From Mastigias papua (Eukaryota; Cnidaria; Scyphozoa; Rhizostomeae; Mastigiidae): 64,000 nucleotides of DNA. The stretch covers positions 6,717,570 to 6,781,569 of the forward strand of contig OZ025271.1 of assembly GCA_964019165.1 (NCBI GenBank). Reading direction: 5' to 3'. The stretch's first letter is position 1. Each line of letters begins with the position of its first letter. Of the stretch, positions 24,076 through 35,010 are shown one piece after another. The position numbers and the translations under genes were made by a program. The notes under the pieces were generated by a model, which saw only the letters and a program-made list of their open reading frames with translations, had not been told where the DNA came from and did no database searches.

Positions 24076-24440
24076 CATATTTTTGTGTTAGAAAAATATC
24101 AAGGTGCAACCCCGAGCTTGTCAGTTATTGATTATGCTAGCTGTTATTTCCACAGCCTCTTTTATACATTATGAGTACTATGTATCTTGTATTTACTTTG
24201 TGTTAGTATCTGGCGTTGCATGCAAGCCAAGTACATGTTACTTTGTAGCAAGACTTGTAGTTGTAGACTTCTAGATAATATATGTGATAAATTCAGAGAA
24301 ACATCTTGTTTACCTGTACATTGTTAGACATCCTGAATGGACCTTACCAATTCTTTCTTCATACTTATAATTTAGACACATGTCATGTGTTTGTTATTTG
24401 CTGCTTACATCCTGCTGTCATTCTAGATACATAGTGCGAC

Positions 24441-25037
24441 ATGGATCTCAGCGAAGATAGAGAGAGATTCTATAAGCTGTCACGTATTGTTTTGGATATA
24501 GTACCAATATATTTGAGAAAGCTTTTCATTACGAAGTGGAATGAAAAGCATGACAAGCAGGAATGGAATAGTAATCCCTCAAGTGGGAATGACCTGTGCA
24601 ATGAATTATCACCAGGTCTTCGGAACAGCCACAAGGAAAGTGTGTATATCGATAAAATAAAGAAAGGAACTGAAAGCAACTGGGATATGACAATTTTAGG
24701 AAAGGTATTTTTAGAGTATGGTCTAGAATTGATTGCTGGTCACCGACCTCTAGATAAAAGGTGCTATCCATTCAATGATGGAGATAAGGTTGACATCCTC
24801 AGGGGTATAAGAAATCGATATTTTGCTCATTTACCAAGTATGTCATGCTCATCCAATGTGTTTATAACAATCATAGATGAAATCAAAGTTGCTGGAAATG
24901 GCCTGTTTCCACAAACATTTGAATATGAAATAGATGAAATACAGAAGTCATCAATAAAGGAAGAAAAGTTAAAAGATATTGAAAAGCTGATCAGCAATGC
25001 CATTAATGATATCGCAAATGAATTGGAGGGTAAATAG
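24441..25037 (+). CDS. HEPN-domain exon (DZIP3-like), probable 5' exon of a HEPN-NACHT gene
   Basis: An uninterrupted 198-codon frame starting with ATG at 24441, just after a cattctag acceptor-like site that could end a 5'UTR intron. The protein is alpha-helical in pattern. Residues about 85-155 resemble the HEPN domain found in DZIP3-like invertebrate proteins, including an IRNRYFAH segment that fits the HEPN R-x4-6-H ribonuclease motif. The C-terminal 40 residues look like a charged coiled coil. A splice donor GG|GTAAAT at 25030 precedes the stop by two codons and leaves phase 1, which matches the acceptor of the NACHT exon at 59177. In this family HEPN and NACHT modules often occur in one polypeptide. 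Identification by motif and context only. Alternatively it is a complete small HEPN gene. Confidence 0.6.
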   Translation: MDLSEDRERFYKLSRIVLDIVPIYLRKLFITKWNEKHDKQEWNSNPSSGNDLCNELSPGLRNSHKESVYIDKIKKGTESNWDMTILGKVFLEYGLELIAGHRPLDKRCYPFNDGDKVDILRGIRNRYFAHLPSMSCSSNVFITIIDEIKVAGNGLFPQTFEYEIDEIQKSSIKEEKLKDIEKLISNAINDIANELEGK

Positions 25038-25039
25038 GC

Positions 25040-25261
25040 ATTTAGTATTTTGTTGCTGTTGTTGTTGCTTTCAAGAATTGTTTGATTATATTTCAGTTCT
25101 GATCCCTCTCATTCTGCTGTTGTGATTAGCACTGGATATGCAAAGCAAACCTGAAGATATGAGCCCCACACATTGACACTGCATATATTGAATTATCAAC
25201 AGGGATCTTCATTATCGGAGTTACCTCATCACATGAATAGGCTCATATCGAAATAAACATT
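25040..25261. other. Non-coding, possible intron start
   Basis: No features beyond a short (ttg)n run near 25053. If the gene model holds, this is the first part of the long intron. Confidence 0.4.
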
Positions 25262-25513
25262 TCTTGTATTTGAGTCTTGAGTCGTATCCCAGTCTTGCGT
25301 CACTAAGAGAGTTTGTTGTCTCAACTAGACTCTTCACGTAAACACAGAATAATAGATGTATCTATATATTTCATTCTGCCTTTCATTTGTTGTCCACCGT
25401 TTCATACTCCAAGGAGTGTCAAACGGAACAAATTTCCAGTATGCTTACAAATTTTCCCGCTGATTTGTTCCCAGATATTGTGAAGTTCTCTAGTGTCAAC
25501 AGATTATTCACTT
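25262..25513 (+). mobile_element. Penelope-like element 3' end relic with decayed hammerhead
   Basis: This matches 11085-11347 of the larger element: the end of the GIY-YIG coding region (gactcttcacgtaaac), then the pLTR. It extends about 25 bases further, to a gttctctagtgtcaacag end that corresponds to the reverse complement of the extra bases at 9088-9112. This copy therefore shows the natural 3' terminus. At 25403-25443 stem I strands CATACT and AGTATG of the hammerhead persist, but the core reads CCAAGGA, so it is inactive. Confidence 0.7.
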
Positions 25514-25876
25514 CAATAATTTTGAAGGCACTTTTCCCATCAAAACCATTAAGTCAGTGTGCGAAATTAGGTTTGAGTCATTCTCTGAACATACGATCTA
25601 TTAGACATTGCAAGTGTTTTCTATTTGTACATTAAATTAGTTTGTAATTGCTCTAGGAGATAACATTTTTTCTAGAAATGCGATGTACATTTAAATCAAG
25701 CTTCAAGGATCTCGGTGATGATGTCAAGGACACCAAAGAGATTGTTATAGAAATAAGGGACAAACTGAAGAATCCCACTAACATAAACAAGGAAGAAAGT
25801 AAAGAGCACAAAATTTGCTTTCAAGTTATCTCCATGTAAACTAAATCTCTTAACACACAAATACACCCTCCCCAAA

Positions 25877-26210
<334 letters not shown>

Positions 26211-26215
<5 letters not shown>

Positions 26216-26375
26216 AAACCACAAATATACTATTCTTTAAGTAAACGTTTCAATCAGAATCTTCATCAGTACTCTTCATCAGTATTCTGATTGAAACGTT
26301 TACTGAAAGGATAGTATATTTGTGGTTTATTCTATTTATGTACTTTATATACGTTGTGGATGCGGCTTAGGTTTA
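26211..26375. repeat. Foldback element copy B
   Basis: Left arm from 26211 (agaataaaccacaaatatac) to about 26272, then an inverted right arm to 26331 (ending gtggtttattct) and a tail of about 45 bases (ttatgtactttatatacg...tttagtttg). On the minus strand the left arm holds the CTGATGA...GAAAC motif (about 26248-26271); in the right arm this motif is partly deleted. TA arrays lie on both sides. Confidence 0.85.
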
Positions 26376-26377
26376 GT

Positions 26378-26680
<303 letters not shown>

Positions 26681-26699
26681 GGTCATAAATTACTTGGTT

Positions 26700-26880
<181 letters not shown>

Positions 26881-27319
26881 AATTCGCGACAAAAACTGTC
26901 GTGATCAAGAAAAAAGTGCACTCTCGCGTGAAAAAACTGTCAAGATTGAAGAAAGTGAGGGGAAAACACAATTTTCTAGTATTCATTTTGAGTACTTTCA
27001 ATATATCCGAATACAATGTCAATTGTCACTTTCCCTTTCAACATCTTCCCTTTTCATTCTGATACATAGCCTAGAATCTAAGTTCACCTTTTCAAAATCT
27101 CAGTATCTATAAATGTAATGTAAGTATGAATATAAGAAAGCGCATGTTGGGTTTCACCACTAACAGAACCAGGGCCTTTAAACAGCAAGTGTTTCTTCCC
27201 AGTACTGATAATACCCTCTGGTTCGCCTTACCAGTCACGGTGACAATTTACAAGGGTTTATGGCCCAAGAGATTAAAGGTTTGGATGATTAAGGAACAGC
27301 AACACAACACATTGAAGAA

Positions 27320-27480
27320 CGAAAAAAAATTAGATGGAAAAAACTTTCGCGTGTCGAGAATTTTCTGTAATTTCCTGAGCAAAAACTTTCGCGAATTCAG
27401 AATTTAGATTATGCCTTGGCAGAAACTTTCGCGAAAAATGCAAAAAAACGCGAACATCGCGAAACTTTCTACCCGCTAAA
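27320..27480. repeat. Cluster of TTTCGCGA-type motifs
   Basis: Four spaced occurrences of aaactttcgcg or close variants (about 27340, 27383, 27424, 27458) in otherwise AT-rich sequence, with similar gaaaattcgcgac at 26877. CpG-rich clusters like this are seen in some invertebrate MITEs; I cannot define ends. Confidence 0.4.
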
Positions 27481-27719
27481 GGGTCTGCCCCTAAAGTAAT
27501 TCCATATCTCATTAAGTACCTGGGATTTCTCTAGCCCCCTGATTATTCCAACCCATCAATTTGAGTACCATCAAATACTGCTAAGTGCATTGCACTTATT
27601 TTTTAATGTCTTAATCTTTGTATATACATGTGTATATGCTTTTAGAGCCTCATTCAGCAAATGAATGCCACAAAATTTACTGCAACACAAATTTATGATG
27701 ATAAAAAGAAAAAGAATGG

Positions 27720-28898
27720 TCACTTACCAAAATACTCAGACAAACGCCAGTTACCAGCTATTCTTCCACTACGAGTTGTTGAAAAAAGTGTTTCAGCAGT
27801 AGGCTCAGAATCATACACAACACTATCAGCCTCAGAATCATGCTTATCAGACTCATCATAATCTGTTACAGTAGTAGTTTGTATCTCTTCTATCTCAGTT
27901 TCACTATCGTCAAGCTCTGATTCATTTTCACTGGATTCTTGTACAATTTTTTCACCTTGAATACTGCCATTCACAATCCTAAAGTGCCACTGTTTTATTA
28001 TCTCAATTTCCTGCTACTTTTTTAACTTCAAAAAATGTTTCAAATTGTGATATATGAGATACTTGTCCAGGCTCTTTACTTTCAATGATTTGAATGTATT
28101 CATATTTACATGTGTGTCCCAGTCAAATTCTCTATAAGTCATGGCATCTTCTTTAGCCCTGGCTCTCCTTTTTTCTTGAAGGTGAACCTCCTTTCTCAAG
28201 TGTGTGCATTCAAGTTCCTTTACTGCCTTTAAGACAGCACTTGTCTCCACTATGAACTTAGCACTAAATTCATCAATTTCATTTACCATTTTGGATGAAA
28301 TCTGATTTTCTTGTAAAAGATGGTTTAGATTCATTCTTGGATTGAAATCATTAACCTCTCTTTGTTTTCCATGGAAGGTAGTTGGAGTATCCTTCACATG
28401 TAAATACTTATAATCACCTGCTGTGTTGTCAGGTACTGGTTCAGGTATTCTAGAACATTGTGGTCCAACCCATGTATTTCTTGAGCAGAACTCGCAAAGA
28501 TCATCATCACAAGAGAACTTTACAAATTCAAGATATTTTTCCCGTTTTCGAAAGTGCTTGGCCATGAAATTATATAGCTTTGTATAAAAATGGTAGCCAG
28601 GAACAATGTTCTTTTTGTCTTTTTTATCAATATATCTCCTCAGGTATTCCCTATCCCAGAAAAACAGTTCCTCATGCACAGGGGTAACAAAAGATTTCAA
28701 ATATCCATCAGGTGCAACAGCCCCCTCAATTCGATATGAAACCTCTTCACAAACGTTAAACACATTGAACTTCATTCGTTCAAGTTCATTCTTTTCAAGA
28801 TCATCAGTTGAAAGTTTAGGTACTTCATCTTCAGTTAAACCATGATACTTTTCCTGGTATTCCCATTGTAGATAGCCACCATCACAAATTGCATCACC
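27720..28898 (-). pseudogene. Conserved protein of unknown function, 3' exon, one in-frame stop
   Basis: Minus-strand exon starting after a clean acceptor (tttacatttacag at 28899-28911). The protein begins with DAICDGGYLQWEYQEKYHG and contains a FFWDREYLRRYI segment and a possible zinc site CEFCSRN.WVGPQC.RIPEPVPD. A basic helical stretch with a SAP-like LKVKSLDKYLIYHNLK follows, and an acidic tail ends in TRSGRIAGNWRLSEYFG. A single TAG at 28014-28016 interrupts the frame, which then continues in the same phase to 27720. A donor-like ttttg|gtaagt overlaps the final codons. It belongs with the exons at 29207-29608 and 33653-34067. I recognise the family as recurrent in invertebrate genomes, without a known function. 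Confidence 0.6.
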
Positions 28899-29206
28899 TG
28901 TAAATGTAAAATTAGAATTTTTGCAATGCAAAATTTGAAACATATATAAATATGAATAATGCACAGCTGTTAAGGAATGCTGTAATTTCTTTTTGCAATG
29001 AAATAGGTAAATTAAGTTATGCCTGTACTGCACTATGGAACATTGTCTCTGATTTGGATTGTTTGCACAGAAAAAGTTATGTCCTTTTGAATATGGCTAT
29101 ATCTGCCAGGAACAAAATTTAGTTGTATATCAAATTGCATTCTGGTGTCAACTGTTGATAGTTGCAAGCAGTAGGCAAGCTTCGAGATAGTCAACAGAAT
29201 GTTAAA

Positions 29207-29608
29207 GAAATTGCTTACCAACATAACTCTGAATTCGTTTTACTTCATTATGGCTGCTGTCACCTGGAGCTAAGTGGTGTCTGATATAATAGTCAATGTT
29301 TGTGATGAGTATTTCTTGAGCAATGCCATAGCAAACAACATTATTTGTGATTCCAACCCCTGGCCCTGCATCAGTAAGATCTACTACTTGTGGCTTTTGC
29401 ATGGGCAGATTCAGAGTCTCAATAATAGATAAGCAGCTCTCTGTCACAGTAAACAAACTTTCATATTCAAGTGAAACTACCAAACCAGAATTTGGTAACT
29501 TAATTTTGTTAATCAGTGTTTTACTTGCTTCTGAAATAAGGTGTAGTTGCAAAACCAATGACTGTACACATTCATTTTCTTTATCGTTGAGAGAAGGTGC
29601 TTCTACTG
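29207..29608 (-). pseudogene. Conserved protein of unknown function, middle exon (right part displaced)
   Basis: Continues in frame from 33653 across the LTR element (the 5-bp duplication tactg marks the junction) and ends at a good donor, gttg|gtaagc. It encodes a block with LTDAGPGVGITNNVV and, 41 residues after its Asp, SSHNEVKR. The spacing and the S-HNE-x-R pattern recall the D...E part of RNase H-fold integrases and transposases, but this is only a resemblance. Splice signals and most of the frame are intact, so the gene was probably functional until recently. Confidence 0.6.
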
Positions 29609-29787
29609 TGTTGAGTTAGTTAACTACAGAGATAACTTCAGTTCTCATCCGTAATTCCTAATCCTTAGTAAACAACTGAACAGCGCTTAAATACATGACA
29701 AACAAGTTGTACGTTTCCATGCGCAGCGTAAAACACGCACCTATGGGAATGAACGTATCGAGTAAACAACTTTAATATAACACAACA
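29609..29787 (-). repeat. Gypsy element 2: 3' LTR
   Basis: 179 bp, TG...CA, terminal TGTTG/CAACA inverted repeat. It differs from the other LTR at two bases (about 29678 and 29696). Confidence 0.92.
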
Positions 29788-29829
29788 ACTTCCTGTTTTT
29801 TGAAAGGAAACAATATTTATGAAATATTA

Positions 29830-32760
29830 TTAAATATTGTTTTCTAGGTTCTCTCTCACTTTTAGTGATGGTTTAATTGTTCTCCTTGGTCGTGATAAAA
29901 TGTTCAAAGGAGATTGGTCTTGTTCAAATGTTCTTGTATCAGCAACATCTTCCTGGCAATCTTTAGACTCTTGTGTTGACTGTGACTGACTGGTCTCTGG
30001 CAATGGAATTAAATGTACTCTATTTCTTCTCAAGGTAGACGTGGGTGTGCTAACTACATATTGTCGTGGGCTATTTGATTTCTTCTGCATGATACCTTTT
30101 TCATCATACTTTGCTATTGCTACTGACGCTCCTGCTGATAATTGAGGTAGCAACCTTGCTCTATGTCTGGTATTGAGATGTTGGTGTTGTTGCATCTTTT
30201 GTATATTCTCATGTTCCCGTAATTTGTCTATGTCAGGCCATCTGGGAATAAGGTTTTCATGAAATGTTGGAACAGTACTGCGCAACCTTCTACCCATCAA
30301 CAATTCAGCTGGTGAATAGCCATTTCGCAAAGGTGTTGTCCTGTATGCCAACAGTGCTTTTGGTAGTTCTTTCTCTTTCTTTAGAATATTTTTGATAGTT
30401 TGAACTGCTCTTTCAACTTCTCCATTGGATTGTGGATATTTTGGACTGCTTGGTACAAGCTCAATGTCCCACTGCTTTGCAAAATGTGTAAACTCCCTAA
30501 AATCCCAGTAAGGCTTCAATGCATCAGGCATTTGATACTTATCTGGCCATCCCTCCAGAATGTATTCCATAATTTTGGAGCATACAGACTCTTCAGCTTG
30601 TGCGGCAATGATCTGTTGCAATTTAACATCTGACACCGGCAATGAATCGATGATACTCTCAAGAAAATGCACCATATCTTCATCATCAACCATGGATTTT
30701 CCTGCACTCTCAGCTGGCAACTGCCTTGACAGCATGTCCGACGTGTACATTTCCTTCCCTGGCACATGATTCATTTCTTGTATGTTGAAACGCATTAGTC
30801 GCGTCCTGAATCTCTGTATTCGTGGTGGAACTTGTTCAAGTGTATATTTCATTAGAAGAGGCACCAGTGGTTTATGATCCGTTTCACCAATAATTGGTTT
30901 ACCAAGAATGTAATCACTGGACCTTTCACACATCCATGTGAAGGCGAGACACTCTTTTTCAATTTGACTGTATCGACTTTCTGCTTCTGACAATGCACGT
31001 GACATATAAGAAACTGGTTTCTAGACACCTTCATCCTGGTTTTGTAGTAGCACTCCTCCTATTCCAAATGACGATGCATCTGCATTTATCTTCGTTTCTC
31101 TATTAGGATCCTAGAGAGCTAAAACTGGTGAAGATACAAGACAATGCTGTATATCTGAAAACGATTTCTCTTGACTAGGTCCCCATGTCCACTTATTTTC
31201 TTTGCACAATAGATCTCTCAAAGGTTTTGTTATCGAAGCTAAGTGACTTGTAAATTTACTCATTTGGTTTACCATGCCCAAAAATGATCTTAACTCCTTA
31301 ACGTTGTTAGGTTTTGGCAAGGAAACAATAGCTTTGAGTTTAGAGGGGTCTGGAGTAATTCCTTCTGACGAAACAATATGACCTAAAATATTAACAGAAT
31401 TAACTCCAAATTCACACTTCGCTTTTTTGAGAGTAATATTTGCCTGCAATAATCTTTGTAGAACATTATCTAGTCATTTGTTATGCTCTAATTCATCAGC
31501 GCCATAAACTATGATGTCATCAATTTGAACTTCAACTCCTTGTAGTCCTTCTAGAAGTTCATTCATACATTTTTGAAATTGTTCACTACCTGTTGAAATA
31601 CCATAAGGAAGACGATTAAAACAGAATCTTCCCCAGGGGGTAATAAATGTAGTCAATAATCGAGACTCTTACGATAATTTTCTTTGCCAGAATGCACTAT
31701 TTGCTTCCATCTTTGAAAAGATTTTCGCTTCACCAAACTTAGCAAGTGTATAATCAACTGAGGGAAGAGGATGTACTTCTCTTAAAACAGATTCATTTAA
31801 TTTGGTAAGATCAACGCAAACTCTAACTTCACCATTGGATTTTGGAATAACAACCATGGGAGCACACCACAAAGTATGAACATTAACTCGAGAAATTACT
31901 CCCATATCAAGCATTTTATCTAGCTGTTTTTTTGTCTTATCCAAAAGAGGTAAAGGAACTTTTCTTGGCACATTCAATGCAGAAGGTTCTGCATTGGATT
32001 TAATCAGAATATTATATTCACCATTTAATTCACCCAGTCCTTCGAAAAGCTTCGGATACTTGTTCAAAATTTGCATTTTAGTATTTTGAGCTACAGAGTC
32101 AGACAATTTACCCTTTGAACTAATTTCATTAACTTTTTGAATCAAATTCAACGAAGAACTAGCATGTCTACTGAGAAGAGGTCTCTCTAACCCTTTCACT
32201 ACATAGATATCTTCATACAGACTCTTGTTGTCAGTGGATAGCTTTGCTTGAAATTTTCCTTTGCAAGTTATTTTGTAATTGCAAGGACCAAGTAATGTTT
32301 TGCTACTTCTTTCAAGGTTTGGACACGTGTTCCTGTCAAACTTTTGAAATAAAGAAAATGGTATTACTGACACATCTGCTCCTGAATCTAGTTTAAACTG
32401 AACTTGTTTTCCATTTGCACAAACTTCAGCCTTCCATACTTTACTAGCATGATGATCTTCAACAGCATCAAGTTGAATTTCACCAAGAAATTGTTCATCT
32501 TCATAAGATATAGGAATAGTTTCACCTGATATTTGATGTAATTTCTTGCTTTTGCATGCTCGCGCCCAATGTCCTACTTGTCCACAGCTATGGCATTTTG
32601 AGTTGCGTGCTGGACATACTTGTTTCTGATGAGAAGGACCAGAACATCTATCACACTTTGTGGCAGACTGTTTGCTTTGGTGTTTCACAATCGTGCTGTA
32701 TTTTGACTCTGTGTTGGTGCCTTTGCCTCTGCTTTGGTCTCGTTGCTTTGCACTTTTCAC
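29830..32760 (-). pseudogene. Gypsy element 2: pol (protease, RT, RNase H, partial integrase)
   Basis: From 32760 down: two CCHC knuckles (CDRC-SGPS-H-QKQV-C and CHSCGQVGHWARAC), protease FKLDSGADVSVIP with an intact DSG, RT with PMVVIPKSNGEVRVCVDL, a catalytic box QIDD (Y changed to Q, 31525-31550), thumb GHIVSSEGITPDP, and RNase H (ADASSFGIGGVLL, then SRYSQIEKECLAF and ETDHKPL). Integrase is internally deleted in frame: LKPYWDFREFTHFAKQWDIELV passes straight to PQSNGEVERAV, so the zinc-binding site and both catalytic Asp are lost while the Glu remains. In-frame stops are at 31669-31671 (TAA), 31474-31476 (TGA), 31111-31113 (TAG) and about 31021-31023 (TAG). It cannot make a working integrase. 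Confidence 0.9.
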
Positions 32761-32764
32761 TACA

Positions 32765-33328
32765 TCTACACTTTGTGGTACTTACAAAGCTTTAAAATTC
32801 ATGAGAGTCTGCTGTATCTTAACTACTTCTTTCTGCCTAACAGTGTTAATAGCTTTCAAGAGTGTTAAGTCGCTTTCAAGTTGCAATCTTTCAGATAAGT
32901 TCTTATCACGAATCCCAACAACTATTCAGTCACGAATCAATTCATCATGCAACTCTCCAAATTCACAAAATTCAGCTAGAGTATAAAGATCAGTGATAAA
33001 GCTATCTACAGACTCACCTTCCTGCTGCACACGCATGTTGAATCGTGCTCTTTTAAAAAATAACATTTCTCTTTATGACGAAATGCCCCTCAAACTTATC
33101 TTTTACACTTTTGTACTTCTTCCTGTCAGTTTCACTGAGATTGAACGACTGCAGGATATCATCCGCTTTGTCACCCATTGAATAAACCAAGGTGTTAACT
33201 TGACTCTCTTCATCTCACTTATTGAGTTCTGAGGCCACTCTGAAACGTTCGAAGCGTCGAATCCATCTACACCATTCTTCTGGCTTGAAGGAGAATTTTT
33301 CAGGGGGTGTGACTTGAAACATTGCCAT
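32765..33328 (-). pseudogene. Gypsy element 2: gag, broken
   Basis: ATG at 33326-33328 (minus). The product starts MAMFQVTPPEKFSFKPEEW, a start I know from Mag-type elements across animals, and continues with matrix/capsid-like sequence (SVDSFITDLYTLAEFCEFG, IRDKNLSERLQLESDLTL). Disrupted by an in-frame TGA near 33217, a frameshift near 33060 in a T-run, and a TGA near 32927. Gag would form the virus-like particle in which reverse transcription occurs. Confidence 0.8.
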
Positions 33329-33473
33329 TTTGCACGCGGTTTAGTCACTCTGGTGCGAGCTATAGGTTTACCAATGTGGCGCATTAAGTCGTCGACCCAA
33401 AGTCTTAAGACCGCACTTCCACTTTAGTAACCTGACACTTACACACACACCAGTTCGCTAACTCCTGTCACCA

Positions 33474-33652
33474 TGTTGAGTTAGTTAACTACAGAGATAA
33501 CTTCAGTTCTCATCCGTAATTCCTAATCCTTAGTAAACAACTTAACAGCGCTTAAATAGATGACAAACAAGTTGTACGTTTCCATGCGCAGCGTAAAACA
33601 CGCACCTATGGGAATGAACGTATCGAGTAAACAACTTTAATATAACACAACA
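33474..33652 (-). repeat. Gypsy element 2: 5' LTR
   Basis: 179 bp LTR; the minus-strand sequence immediately internal to it (TGGTGACAGGAG) starts with TGG as expected of a tRNA primer-binding site. Confidence 0.92.
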
Positions 33653-34067
33653 TACTGATTCTGTTATTTCCAAAAATTTTTGACTGAAGAAAGAGAATTT
33701 GTTAAGTTCATACTTGTGAAATGCACAATCTTCTCTGTCAGTTACAAGACAAATGTCTTCCCAGATCATTTGATTTAGTAGGCTTCTCAATAAGGCTAGT
33801 ACTCTGAAGCACAAGCTATAAAATAACTTTCCTTGCCAGCTTTCCCCATTGGGTAACAAGTGAAGATAGGGCTCTCTGTACCTTAGGTCCATCAGATAGC
33901 TTGACCAAACAAGGCCAGAGCTCCCAATAAAATATTTGGGTTTTACTATGACAATGCTTTGTTGCTCAGTTGTTCTGATTTGCTCTATATTATCCATCTT
34001 TTCAACTTGCTTGCTCATGAAATGGAATGTTCCAGGTGTGCAGTTGAGCAGGTCTTGAGTTTCCTGG
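33653..34067 (-). pseudogene. Conserved protein of unknown function, 5' exon portion
   Basis: A minus-strand open frame from a possible acceptor (gatgctacag, ending at 34068) reading QDLLNCTPGTFHFMSKQ, then GSSGLVWSSYLMDLRYREPYLHLLPNGESWQGKLFYSLCFRVL and ending EITESV at the gypsy insertion. The frame continues without a shift at 29608. Further upstream exons may lie at 34070-34350, where another frame (34015-34353) is open, but I cannot support them. A young transposon and one stop codon now split the gene. Confidence 0.6.
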
Positions 34068-34419
34068 CTGTAGCATCATCAGTTGTAGAGTATACCCTCT
34101 GGGAGCGTGCACTTTGCATACCAGTGCTTGTATTTGGACATAGATAAACTTTGTCATCAGAACTTCTGTTCATGGTCAAATTGCTATCAGCAGAACTCAA
34201 ATGAAAAATTATGGTCTTTTTGTGTGCCCGACAAAAATGTGTTAGTAGGCTGGAAGTAGCCTCTGCCTTTGGAGGCTTTTTACAACAGAATAAACCTAAT
34301 CCCAAATGCTGTTTTGCTTGTCTTAAATAACTGCTGCTCATAGAGGAGAACAATCAGAAGTGAACGATGATATTGATAAGTAAATCCGGGCAAAGTGAGA
34401 ACCCCCCGAAAATAGTAAT

Positions 34420-34715
34420 GAAGTGCGCAGGAGCCTGGACGGAGGAGCCAAGCATCGAGTGCCCACAGTATTGCTGTGAATGGCGATGGGAAGAGAGTTG
34501 AATAACTCGGCAAAACAAATGATAAAAGTCATATCTCTTCTTATGTCAGTGGTAGACCCAAATGGCTACCCTTGACAGAAATTTGGGGGCCATAGGGCGA
34601 ATATCCTGGGAGGAGATCGTGTATGTGGAATCGGGTCATGTGGTACAAATCTGAGCGATCTGATTGGTTTGGCATAAATTATCGTATAGTCATCTTAGTA
34701 TATAGAGAAAGAAAG
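34420..34715 (+). repeat. Dispersed repeat family R1, copy 1
   Basis: About 300 bp that recur in reverse orientation at 62050-62350 (shared acagtattgctgtgaatgg, acagaaatttgggggccat, ctgggaggagat, tggtacaaatctgagcgatc). Part of it recurs again at 34926-35010. No coding potential; a MITE or SINE-like family of unknown class. Confidence 0.75.
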
Positions 34716-34843
34716 TTGCTTGGTCTGGTCGCATAGGATCACGAAAAGGTGACGTCATGGGCCTCTGGGATGGAGCGCGTAACTTTCGGCCTTGCATAGT
34801 GCAAATCAAAGAAAATTGTGAGAACAAATTGTGCAAAAAATGC

Positions 34844-34925
34844 TCGGATACCTGCGCTAGGCTACGGGGCAGTAAACTGAAAGGAAGAAAATCAAGACGC
34901 CCCGTAGCCTAGCGCAGGTATCCGA
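34844..34925. repeat. Perfect 26-bp inverted repeat with 30-base loop
   Basis: Arms 34844-34869 and 34900-34925 are exact reverse complements (core cctgcgctaggctacggg). The arms are GC-richer than anything nearby. The hairpin sits directly between two copies of repeat family R1. Confidence 0.9.
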
Positions 34926-35010
34926 TGCGGAATCGGGTCACGTGGTACAAATCTGAGCAATCTGATTGGTTTGGCATAAATTATCATATAGGCATCTTAG
35001 TATATAGTGA
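34926..35010 (+). repeat. Dispersed repeat family R1, partial copy 2
   Basis: Matches the right part of copy 1 (gaatcgggtcacgtggtacaaatctgag, then gattggtttggcataaatta). It starts right after the hairpin arm at 34925. Confidence 0.7.

Larger units (their letters stand above)
29609..33652 (-). mobile_element. Gypsy element 2: complete LTR retrotransposon, young but defective
   Basis: Two 179-bp LTRs (29609-29787 and 33474-33652) begin TGTTGAGTTAG, end ATAACACAACA and differ at only 2 positions. A perfect 5-bp target duplication, tactg, flanks them (29604-29608, 33653-33657). On the minus strand the order is LTR, primer-binding-like TGGTGACAGGAG, gag, zinc knuckles, protease, RT, RNase H, truncated integrase, LTR. 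That is a Ty3/gypsy order, of the Mag/K02A2.6-like type by gag and RT sequence. Despite near-identical LTRs the internal region has about seven lesions and an integrase deletion. It sits inside a coding exon of a host gene. Confidence 0.92.

Noticed and set aside
33542..34018. A 158-codon gene ending at 33542
   Set aside because: Its last 35 codons are LTR sequence; only the part right of 33657 belongs to the host exon.
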